Positions 1 to 6,284 of a stretch of DNA of 11,039 nt are shown here, piece by piece. Within the stretch, counting starts at the first letter, position 1. Every line of letters begins with the position of its first letter. The notes under the pieces were generated by a model, which saw only the letters and a program-made list of their open reading frames with translations, did not search any database and had not been told where the DNA came from. The DNA comes from an uncultured Rhodanobacter sp. (GTDB taxonomy: Bacteria; Pseudomonadota; Gammaproteobacteria; Xanthomonadales; Rhodanobacteraceae): contig CAIKJM010000528.1 in assembly GCA_903827735.1 (NCBI GenBank), positions 1 through 11,039 of the forward strand. The letters run 5' to 3'. A program made the translations under genes and the position numbers.

Positions 1-617
1 GATTCGCCAGTGCTTTTCACTAGTTGAAGATCTTGATCCATTTTTTTTATCGTAAGTACCTTTAGAGGTTTACTATCTATTATCACATCGCTCCAGAAAA
101 ACTCATCTGCAGATTTTTTTAATTGCGACGAATTCATCCAGAAATATTCCATAAAAAAACCTTTGAAGTCTAAAGCAGACAAACATCCATCAGATTTTTT
201 CTTCGTATTAAAGTGGTCGTCGTAAGTCATTTGATCTAACTGAGCTTCTAGCGACTCCCGCCATGGCTCGAAGTCACCTCGGTTAAAACTTTGTGGGTGG
301 CCTTCGATGAGCGGATTGAGGAGGCAAAAAACGGTAGATAAATCATTCCTTGACGTAAGAAATTCAAACTCTTCTGAATCCAGATATATCTTCGCTTGAT
401 CTTTTATGAAAAACGCCGATTTTATCTGAAGGAACCTTGTCGTAAGCTCCTCATCCTTGAACTTTGAGCGCGCAGCGTTCGTTACCATCAGGTCAATTCC
501 GAAATCAGGACTGATCTTGTTCGCTTCGAACCCGTTTAGGTAAATATGACTTGCGATCCACAACTCAGTAGCGTTTCCGAGGAAAAAGTTCTCATAATTC
601 AGGTTATGCAATGGCAT
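1..617 (-). CDS. PD-(D/E)XK nuclease-like protein (DUF4365-like), 3' end beyond window
   Basis: An open frame of 205 codons runs off the left edge, so the C-terminus is missing. The ATG at 617 is the first start after an in-frame TAG, with a GGGAAG ribosome-binding site a few bases upstream. The N-terminal part has the order of a restriction-endonuclease-like core: Glu18 in a helix (TELWIAS), then PDFGIDLMV with Asp42, then FLQIKSA giving a Q-x-K (Gln64, Lys66). This is the pattern of DUF4365 and similar PD-(D/E)XK proteins of defense loci. The rest is acidic and aromatic, with no membrane segment. It follows the peptidase gene on the same strand after 168 bases with its own likely promoter. 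Nuclease activity is inferred; the fold assignment is moderate. Confidence 0.6.
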   Translation of the reverse strand, partial: MPLHNLNYENFFLGNATELWIASHIYLNGFEANKISPDFGIDLMVTNAARSKFKDEELTTRFLQIKSAFFIKDQAKIYLDSEEFEFLTSRNDLSTVFCLLNPLIEGHPQSFNRGDFEPWRESLEAQLDQMTYDDHFNTKKKSDGCLSALDFKGFFMEYFWMNSSQLKKSADEFFWSDVIIDSKPLKVLTIKKMDQDLQLVKSTGE

Positions 618-652
618 AATGACTTCCCAATGAGCCTAACTACCAATTAGAC

Positions 653-666
653 GGACCCACGGGTCC
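653..666. promoter_or_regulatory. Short palindrome in the leader of the nuclease-like gene
   Basis: GGACCC-ac-GGGTCC is a perfect 6-base inverted repeat lying 36 bases before the start codon at 617, inside the likely 5' leader. It could be an operator or a small hairpin. There is no T-run, so it is not a convincing terminator. The function is unknown. Confidence 0.25.
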
Positions 667-722
667 TGCGATAGATCCCCGAGCACAACCGGAACTTCTC
701 GCGCACCCTGATTTGTCGAGAG

Positions 723-746
723 CTTATACTTGCCCGGTCCGGGCAA
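723..746 (-). promoter_or_regulatory. Candidate promoter with operator-like palindrome
   Basis: On the minus strand a TATAAG box (723-728, five of six bases of the -10 consensus) is preceded almost directly by TTGCCCGG-A-CCGGGCAA (730-746), a perfect 8-base inverted repeat with a one-base centre. The palindrome would fill the spacer between -35 and -10, a classic repressor site. The -35 box is poor, which fits a controlled promoter. It would transcribe the nuclease-like gene starting at 617, with a leader of about 100 bases. The palindrome also follows the peptidase stop by about 40 bases, but no U-rich tract follows it, so termination is less likely. No regulator gene is seen nearby. Confidence 0.4.
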
Positions 747-785
747 CAACCAAATATATAACTAGAGAAACGTGCTCAGGTTGAG

Positions 786-1631
786 TTACGTAGGATCAGT
801 AAGTGAACCTGACCCCGTTCTTTTGTGCTCCGTACCCACTTGGTCGTTTTCGATTACATCGATCACGTGAATTAAGAATTCACCCCTTACACAAATTAAC
901 ATTTTACTGTTTTTTGCACGAGCTATGACCACGCCGACCAACCGTGGCTCGATAGACACGTTAGCCCTAGAAAAGTCATGCACAACAAAAACAGGACCTC
1001 CACTAATACCATCAGGCTCAACTGCCTTAATCTGGTTAAGCCCCTCCCGATAGACTCTTTTCAGATCAATCTCTATCCCGAAGTGAAACATTGGATCGTA
1101 GCCTTCAGCAGAGACCAGCTTTTCGTTGGCTATCTTTCCAAAGTAGCCGTAGGGCCTCATCGTCAACTCCCTGCCTTTCCTTCTGTTCTTGGTCTTTGGA
1201 AAGCCGCAAGCAACCACATAAAAGTCACGAAGCATGTTGCCGCACCAGATGTTGCTTGCGGGGATCGGCTCAGCCACGAAGTCAGAAGATGCGAGGCCAA
1301 TCGGCGACATAATCCGTAAGTCTAGGTTTTCTCGGGAAGGCAGCGTCAGATTAGCCGTAAGAAACTTTCCTATTTGGACAATTCGACCATCGGTGAAACC
1401 ATAGATCTGGCTGTCGAGGTCTCGCGGATTTTTTTGGTCTCTTTCCAATACATGAGCGGCGGTAACGAGAAAGCTGTTTCCCATATGAGAAACAGAAAAC
1501 ATCGTGCCACAATGATAAGGTTTGTCGCGAACGTCAATCTTGAAGACAGGCACATAAGACATTTTGTATCGATTGGCGTTGGCGGTAATTCCAGCCTGTA
1601 TCTGAGCCGCCAAGTTCTTACGGTTTTGCAT
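786..1631 (-). CDS. Trypsin-like serine peptidase, cytoplasmic, in defense island
   Basis: A 281-residue protein from the ATG at 1631. The same frame can also open at a TTG at 1661, adding ten residues, but the ATG has a GGAAC element upstream. The chymotrypsin-type triad is complete: His60 in FLVTAAHVL, Asp104 in ENLDLRIM and Ser210 in DGISGGPVF, the last matching the GxSGGP signature of family S1. There is no signal peptide or membrane segment, so it should act in the cytosol. It lies downstream of SIR2-HerA on the same strand after a 136-base gap and upstream of the nuclease-like gene. Trypsin-like domains occur in bacterial conflict systems, where they may activate or destroy partner proteins; that role is only inferred here. 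The last dozen residues look added: residues 270-277 are encoded by an intergenic repeat copy. Confidence 0.8.
   Translation of the reverse strand: MQNRKNLAAQIQAGITANANRYKMSYVPVFKIDVRDKPYHCGTMFSVSHMGNSFLVTAAHVLERDQKNPRDLDSQIYGFTDGRIVQIGKFLTANLTLPSRENLDLRIMSPIGLASSDFVAEPIPASNIWCGNMLRDFYVVACGFPKTKNRRKGRELTMRPYGYFGKIANEKLVSAEGYDPMFHFGIEIDLKRVYREGLNQIKAVEPDGISGGPVFVVHDFSRANVSIEPRLVGVVIARAKNSKMLICVRGEFLIHVIDVIENDQVGTEHKRTGSGSLTDPT
801..824 (+). repeat. Intergenic repeat, copy 1
   Basis: The core TGAACCTGACCCC at 804-816 is followed by a T-rich stretch. It shares 12 of 13 bases with copy 5 and the CTGACCC core with copies 2, 3 and 4. Its reverse strand, GGGGTCAGGTTCACTT, resembles a motif I recall as abundant in Xanthomonadales genomes, often near REP-associated transposase genes. 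Here it overlaps the 3' end of the peptidase gene. Confidence 0.6.
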
Positions 1632-1723
1632 TAAGAGTGTTCCAATTTTTCTACGACGCAAGAAGCGCCGTATAACTGGCCATAGAACAAAAGCTTATGA
1701 CAAACGCAAGTATATGAAACAGC

Positions 1724-1750
1724 GGTCAGAGTAACCTGACCCTGTTTTGC
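1724..1750 (+). repeat. Intergenic repeat, copy 2, with hairpin
   Basis: GTAACCTGACCC (1731-1742) followed by TGTTTTGC matches the other copies. In this copy the motif forms a perfect inverted repeat, GGTCAG (1724-1729) and CTGACC (1736-1741), around six bases, with TGTTTT just after it on the plus strand. It lies between the HerA stop (1768) and the peptidase start and could weaken read-through, but the U-tract on the minus strand is poor. A TATACT-like -10 box on the minus strand (1709-1714) follows it and may start the peptidase transcript. Confidence 0.6.
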
Positions 1751-1767
1751 AGATCCGTTTTTCGGCA

Positions 1768-3516
1768 TCAGGTCTCTCGTGTTTGACTCCGAAGGCATTC
1801 GACCGCCGCCTCAAGCAACTCCTCGCTCGGCTGTAATGAACTCCACTCCTTCCAGAAGTCACGAGTGGCGCTGTCAGGTTTCACTTTCGGCTGATCGAGC
1901 CTAATTCTTGTTGGCAAAAGAACGGCATCGCCCAATAACAGGGCTTCGCCCGTATCCAACAAAGGCAGCATGGCCGTAAGCCCAACTAGAGAGTCCGGCA
2001 TCAATCGCTTGATGACGTTCTGGTCGCTGTCATTCGTCAATCTTAATGCCAAGAAATTATTGCACTGCGAAAGAATCGTCCGACTTACATCAGAAGGCCT
2101 TTGGCTCACCACAAGCAGCGAGAACCCATACTTTCTACCCTCCTTAGCGATGCGCTCGAATGAATATAGCGCCTGCTTTTCGACTGCATCCGCATCTTCC
2201 TTCACCGGCAGATACAGATGGGCTTCGTCGCACAAGAGAGTAACCGGCGTGCGCGCGTCCGCATCCACCCAGAATTGCACGTCATAAAGAAGGCGGGCCA
2301 AAGTGCCAGTCACAACGGGAAGCACATCCGAAGGAACTTCGGAAAAATCGATGATCTTTATACCACTCCCGGAGTCGGCACGAAGTAGTTTTACAATTTG
2401 CTTAGCGAGCCACGAATAATCTAGTGCATCAACTGGAGGCGAGAACATGAACCCATAACGACGATCATCGAGCTTTGCCTCGAGCCGCGAAATAAACCGG
2501 GTGAGCTTATTCTCCCAGTCGCCAATGACAGGCTTTCCAGTAGAGGCAGAAATTCCTTTTGCTGTGTTATCCTCTTTTAGCTTTTCAAGCAACCTAGATA
2601 TTTTGTACGGAACTGGGGAATCAACAGTGAAGGTCTCTTTGACCTTCACTTTACCTGAAGCATCAAGTGTTTCGCCCTTCAGATCCCGGACATGGAGGGT
2701 AAAACGAGATGCTTGGTTCGGTGCGTTCTGATCACTCCTATCCAAAATCATGGACAGCATTTCATCTCTGTTCAACAGCCAGTACGGCAGAAACAGAGCA
2801 TCATCCTTCGGATTAGCAAGATCGGCGGGGCCGGCTATCCGAAATCTTTGCGCAAACCCACCCTTGGCCTTATCGGCGAGTGGCTTATATTCACCGTGCA
2901 TGTCAAAAACAATGATGTTGGGAAACTTCAACTTGGCTGCTCTCTCGAGCAGGAGGGCAACGGCCCAGCTCTTGCCTGCGCCCGTGCTTCCCAATATCGC
3001 GGCGTGACGCTGGAAAAATTTATCGCCGCTAGCAATCGCTTCTGCGCTACGGTCTATTACGAAAGTGCCAAGCCTTAATCGCTCATCTTCGGGAAAGCCT
3101 GCGCCAAGAATACCCATGAAGCGCTGGAGATTACCGCCTTCAATCACAAAACAATCGCGATCTATTTGCGGAAAACCATCGGCACCACGTTTGAACGTGT
3201 TGGATTTGTCTCCGTCAACAGTACGGTAAGTACCAATTACGAAAGCTTGCATACGGTCTGACGGTGAGACAGTGAGGACTGCAAGTTCACTACCATCGGG
3301 GTCGGGCAACTCCTCGCGAAGGGAGCGAGTAACTCTCTCAGTCATAGCTATTAGAAATTCTGCTTGAGTGGCGCCCTTGATCGCAATTAGCTGCCCAATT
3401 CCGAGGCGCGTCAGCATCTCAGAGTTGGTGACGTCTATCGCCACGCGGCTAGTATCTACACCTACTACGCGTCCAATCTGATCTTGCTCAGTAAAATCGA
3501 TCGCTGCATCTATCAT
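1768..3516 (-). CDS. herA: HerA-type ATPase of a SIR2-HerA anti-phage system
   Basis: A 582-residue protein of the HerA/FtsK superfamily. The first ~150 residues look like the beta-rich HAS-barrel region. Walker A is GSTGAGKS at 176-183, followed by IIVFDMHGEY (201-210). Walker B is LLCDEAH with Asp430-Glu431, and then come AKEGRKYGFSLLVVSQRPSD and the Asn/Asp-rich sensor region near 495, all typical of HerA. HerA forms hexameric DNA-translocase rings. In defense operons it assembles with a nuclease or, as here, a SIR2 protein and controls that effector. The start overlaps the SIR2 stop (ATGA), with GGAGT about ten bases upstream, so the two genes are translationally coupled. It is distinct from archaeal repair HerA, which pairs with NurA. 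Family call firm; the defense role rests on the pairing. Confidence 0.92.
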   Translation of the reverse strand: MIDAAIDFTEQDQIGRVVGVDTSRVAIDVTNSEMLTRLGIGQLIAIKGATQAEFLIAMTERVTRSLREELPDPDGSELAVLTVSPSDRMQAFVIGTYRTVDGDKSNTFKRGADGFPQIDRDCFVIEGGNLQRFMGILGAGFPEDERLRLGTFVIDRSAEAIASGDKFFQRHAAILGSTGAGKSWAVALLLERAAKLKFPNIIVFDMHGEYKPLADKAKGGFAQRFRIAGPADLANPKDDALFLPYWLLNRDEMLSMILDRSDQNAPNQASRFTLHVRDLKGETLDASGKVKVKETFTVDSPVPYKISRLLEKLKEDNTAKGISASTGKPVIGDWENKLTRFISRLEAKLDDRRYGFMFSPPVDALDYSWLAKQIVKLLRADSGSGIKIIDFSEVPSDVLPVVTGTLARLLYDVQFWVDADARTPVTLLCDEAHLYLPVKEDADAVEKQALYSFERIAKEGRKYGFSLLVVSQRPSDVSRTILSQCNNFLALRLTNDSDQNVIKRLMPDSLVGLTAMLPLLDTGEALLLGDAVLLPTRIRLDQPKVKPDSATRDFWKEWSSLQPSEELLEAAVECLRSQTRET

Positions 3517-4595
3517 GCGGATAGAACTCCGGCAATAAATCCATCTAAGTCCCAGTACGAGACATCGGGGTAGAAAATCTCGACGCCTTCGACAATTACT
3601 TTAGTTCCATCGACGCTCGCCTCGGATCCATACTCAATAGCAACAATGTTCTTATTTTCCAGCGCGATATTCTTAGCTTTCAAAGATAACTTATGGGTCA
3701 AAATTACCGTCTTGACGCCCGACCTGATGCGAGGAGTGAGGTGCGTCTCCAGATGGTCATCATTGAATCCGTACCCGATTATGAGCAAGCGCTGTGCTTG
3801 ATCGATGGCGTCATTGGCTTTCTCGCGGTGCTTATCAAACGGGCTTTCATAACCGTTTCTAAACTTGTTCAAGCCAGGCGTGATAATTAGCCGTGGTAAC
3901 GGAAGCGCGCCCGCATGGCGGACCGGATTACCGTCGCGGTGGTACCAGTCGAGGCTTCCGTGAGGCTTGAAAACATTCGCTTTAGGCGCCCACTTGAATC
4001 TAACATTCTTGGCTACTAACTTTGCGCTTCTACAGAAGCTCCACTGGCTCTCTACGGGGTCAAGCTTTGCCGCAAAATAGCCGCAGAACATGGTGTCTAC
4101 GCCTAGCCCAGCTTCTTCGCAAGCAAGCTCCACGAGGCGATCATAGTTCGTCGTGACGATTGGGATGCCCCTATCGGGTCTGAGCAAATGCGGGATCAGC
4201 TTTGTAAGGCGGAGCGATTTCGCATTCCTAAAGACCTCGGCGGTAATGATGGCTTCCGCATCGGCGATAAAGCTTCCCGTGCTCTGAACAATGGCAGCCT
4301 CTAATGAAGCGGTGGGGGCGCATTTCAGCAGGGCTGCCTCCAACCCCTCAGAAATAATGTGCGGGTGTATTTTCTCCCACAGCTTATTATCCTCTTCGGC
4401 CAGCATTGCAGGAAGATGTGTGACAAGATGGCTACCAAGCGCATTCATGCCAGGAACACCTTCAGCGCAAGACAGCCCTGATCCAATGATAAGAACGAGA
4501 CCATCGCCAAGGTGGTTCTGTAGTCGCTTCTTCAGATCAGCAAGTTCCACGCCCTCCTCCCTGTAGTGTCGCGGCACAATTTCATCGTAAACCAC
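3513..4595 (-). CDS. sir2: SIR2-domain NADase effector of a SIR2-HerA anti-phage system
   Basis: A 360-residue SIR2-fold protein. The NAD-binding marks appear in order: IIGSGLS (36-42), IVTTNYDRL (146-154), FKPHGSLDW with the likely catalytic His212, and LLIIGYGFNDDH (270-281). This pattern belongs to the SIR2-like effector group, whose studied members destroy NAD+ upon phage infection, rather than to protein deacetylases: the four-cysteine zinc site is absent. It is the first gene of the pair with HerA, overlapping it by four bases. The frame opens at a GTG (4595) just after an in-frame TAA; the ribosome-binding site is weak. An internal GTG at codon 16 sits four bases after a GGAGG-like stretch, so the true start could be slightly inside. 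NAD depletion and abortive infection are inferred from relatives. Confidence 0.9.
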   Translation of the reverse strand: MVYDEIVPRHYREEGVELADLKKRLQNHLGDGLVLIIGSGLSCAEGVPGMNALGSHLVTHLPAMLAEEDNKLWEKIHPHIISEGLEAALLKCAPTASLEAAIVQSTGSFIADAEAIITAEVFRNAKSLRLTKLIPHLLRPDRGIPIVTTNYDRLVELACEEAGLGVDTMFCGYFAAKLDPVESQWSFCRSAKLVAKNVRFKWAPKANVFKPHGSLDWYHRDGNPVRHAGALPLPRLIITPGLNKFRNGYESPFDKHREKANDAIDQAQRLLIIGYGFNDDHLETHLTPRIRSGVKTVILTHKLSLKAKNIALENKNIVAIEYGSEASVDGTKVIVEGVEIFYPDVSYWDLDGFIAGVLSA

Positions 4596-4651
4596 ATCGG
4601 TTTCTTACTTTAGATTCTCACCTCAAAATGTAGTTGGCTATCGGCGGAAAA

Positions 4652-4665
4652 GGTCAGCTTTACTT
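4652..4665 (-). repeat. Possible degenerate repeat copy 6, inverted
   Basis: GGTCAGCTTTACTT matches the reverse strand of copy 1 (GGTCAGGTTCACTT) at 12 of 14 positions, in the orientation opposite to the other copies. It lies between the SIR2 start and the mutase relic, so together with copy 2 it would bracket the SIR2-HerA operon. A chance match is possible. Confidence 0.35.
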
Positions 4666-4729
4666 CTTCAGAAAACGCTACCCAAAAATAAGCACACGCC
4701 AGCGGACTTATTCTCGGTAAACCGACGGA

Positions 4730-5076
4730 TTACATATTCCTCCGATACTCCCCCACCTCATAAAGCGCACGCGAAATTTGCCCCAACGAGTTGTACTTCA
4801 CCGCCTCAATCAACTGCTCGAATACAGTCCGCCGATCCCGCGCCGTCCCCTGCAGCACTTTGAGACCATCTGAAGCAAGCCCGTTCCGCGCTTCACCATA
4901 GCGTTTGACGTTGCGATCTGCGCGCCCTTCTCTTCTTCGGTAGAGCGAATCAGCTCGATTTCGCCGCCACGATCCTTCTGCAGGAAGGTGCCGACGCCGA
5001 TCAGAGGCAGCGAGCCTTCGCGCTTTTTGTGCTCGTAGTACATCGACTCTTCCTGTATCCGGCCGCGCTGGATCAT
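4730..5076 (-). pseudogene. Remnant of methylmalonyl-CoA/isobutyryl-CoA mutase C-terminus (IcmF-like), frameshifted
   Basis: Two minus-strand frames together rebuild the C-terminal ~115 residues of a B12-dependent acyl-CoA mutase. The first (about 5073 to 4915) gives QRGRIQEESMYYEHKKREG, SLPLIGVGTF and IELIRSTEEEK; the second (4912 to 4730) gives NVKRYGEARNGLASDGL, VFEQLIEAVKYNSLGQI and ALYEVGEYRRNM before TAA. These are hallmark phrases of the IcmF/mutase C-terminus, which ends in QYRRNM. Moving between the frames needs one missing base at about 4912-4913, where QI-A-NVKRY would be restored. Relatives have around 1,100 residues, so about nine tenths of the gene is gone. The relic begins abruptly 35 bases after the RDD gene stop. 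It cannot make a working enzyme and marks a deletion endpoint next to the island. Confidence 0.8.
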
Positions 5077-5107
5077 GGCTGAACTCCCTCGCCAAGAGAC
5101 AACCGAC

Positions 5108-6055
5108 CTACAGCAGCTCATCCCGCTTGAACGAATACCCATGCTTCTTCCATCCCGACGCGATGCCCATGTCGTAGCCGTAGACCAGAGTCACCGCGAC
5201 GACATCCTCGTTGGCGATATTCGGGTCGGCTTTCGCTATCAGCTGGGCGATGCGCTTGGCCATGTCGCCATCGTCAGTCAGCGGCGCATCCAGCCACAGC
5301 GACGACTGCAGGGAGTGCGTAGTCTTGCCACCATTGAAGGATGACCACCCGCGTACGACTTGCGCCGTCATCACGTGGGGTTGGGTGGACAACGTCTGGT
5401 ACAGCGGCAGCATGCCCGCGAAAGTCTGGGTCTGCGCGAACCGACTGGCTACCGCTGGCGCGCTCAAAGCGATAACGGCGAGCAGAGCCACCACGACGAT
5501 ATGCCCGCGCCACATGACGGGGAACGGTACGGGCTGCGCCGCACGATCGAAGCGCTCCACGTACGAGCCCACCGCCAGGTCATGCAGGGACTGCCGTGTG
5601 CGGCGATTGAACAGGTAAAGGTAGATGATGGCGAACATGCCACCGAATACGACGAGGGCGAGCAGGTAACCCAACGGTGTCGACATCGCCAGCTTAGGAT
5701 CAAGCGGCAGGCCATTCGCAAAGAACGGAATGCCCAACACCGCGTAGCGCAGCACCGAGCGCGGCAAGGACAGCAGCTGATCGTGAGCATCGACGACCCG
5801 CACACCAAGCCAGCGTTTGCCTAACGTCTGCCCGCCACCGATACGGCTGTTGCAGATACCGAAATAGGCCAGCGCGATCGCAAAGCCGATCAGCTTCGCA
5901 TAGGCGCCCATGCGCGCGAACGTATCGAAGAACAACGCGCCCAGAATCCAGCCGACGATGCCGAGCAGAATCGAGTCGATCGCGAAGGCGCCCAGACGAC
6001 GCCAGAAGCCGGCAATCTCCCGATCCGACCCACCTTCCGTATGCAATGCGTCCAT
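5108..6055 (-). CDS. RDD-family integral membrane protein
   Basis: A 315-residue protein from the ATG at 6055, preceded by AGGGGGAAG; a longer frame from a TTG at 6145 is less likely. The RDD signature is present: FWRRLGAFAIDSILL with Arg20 and Asp27 in the first helix, then IGGGQTLGKRWLGVRVVD (72-89) after the second. Hydrophobic segments lie near 22-43, 53-69, 127-149 and 184-203, with a weaker one near 100-115. After the last helix come about 110 soluble residues of unknown fold, longer than the simplest RDD proteins. Some RDD proteins have been linked to ion or Na+/H+ transport, but the substrate here is unknown. The gene is GC-rich like the MFS and LysR genes and unlike the island downstream. 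Confidence 0.85.
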   Translation of the reverse strand: MDALHTEGGSDREIAGFWRRLGAFAIDSILLGIVGWILGALFFDTFARMGAYAKLIGFAIALAYFGICNSRIGGGQTLGKRWLGVRVVDAHDQLLSLPRSVLRYAVLGIPFFANGLPLDPKLAMSTPLGYLLALVVFGGMFAIIYLYLFNRRTRQSLHDLAVGSYVERFDRAAQPVPFPVMWRGHIVVVALLAVIALSAPAVASRFAQTQTFAGMLPLYQTLSTQPHVMTAQVVRGWSSFNGGKTTHSLQSSLWLDAPLTDDGDMAKRIAQLIAKADPNIANEDVVAVTLVYGYDMGIASGWKKHGYSFKRDELL

Positions 6056-6167
6056 GTACTTCCCCCTGAAGTGGAGACATCTTGCCGCAAGAATGATCGG
6101 GAGGCGAGGTGCGCTGCGGCATGGGCAAATTCCATCGCCCAACAAAAGCCGCTACGGCCACGGCAAA

Positions 6168-6246
6168 GGGGGGGCGGAGGGAATGAAAACGCGCCATCAG
6201 CCGCGGCCGAGCGCAACCCCATCCAGTGCCTGACTGCGCCCCCCCC
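6168..6246. repeat. Long-range G7/C8 inverted repeat between MFS and RDD genes
   Basis: GGGGGGGCG (6168-6176) and CGCCCCCCC (6237-6245) are perfect inverse complements, 60 bases apart, in the 229-base gap between the MFS stop and the RDD start. The pair could form a hairpin ending MFS transcription or lie in the RDD promoter region. The homopolymer runs are also prone to slippage. Nothing else clear was seen in this gap; no strong terminator or promoter could be named. Confidence 0.3.
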
Positions 6247-6284
6247 AACAACCGGCATTTTATTTTCGGCCTTCCGCCAAAGAT

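Noticed and set aside
1724..1750. Strong intrinsic terminator after HerA
   Set aside because: The six-base stem is perfect, but on the strand of HerA transcription it is followed by GCTGTTTCATAT rather than a U-tract, and the same motif recurs as a repeat elsewhere.
4810..5142. A 110-residue minus-strand protein overlapping the RDD stop
   Set aside because: Its middle part is mutase-like, but both ends are out-of-frame readings of the RDD gene and of the second half of the relic, so it is part of the pseudogene, not a gene.
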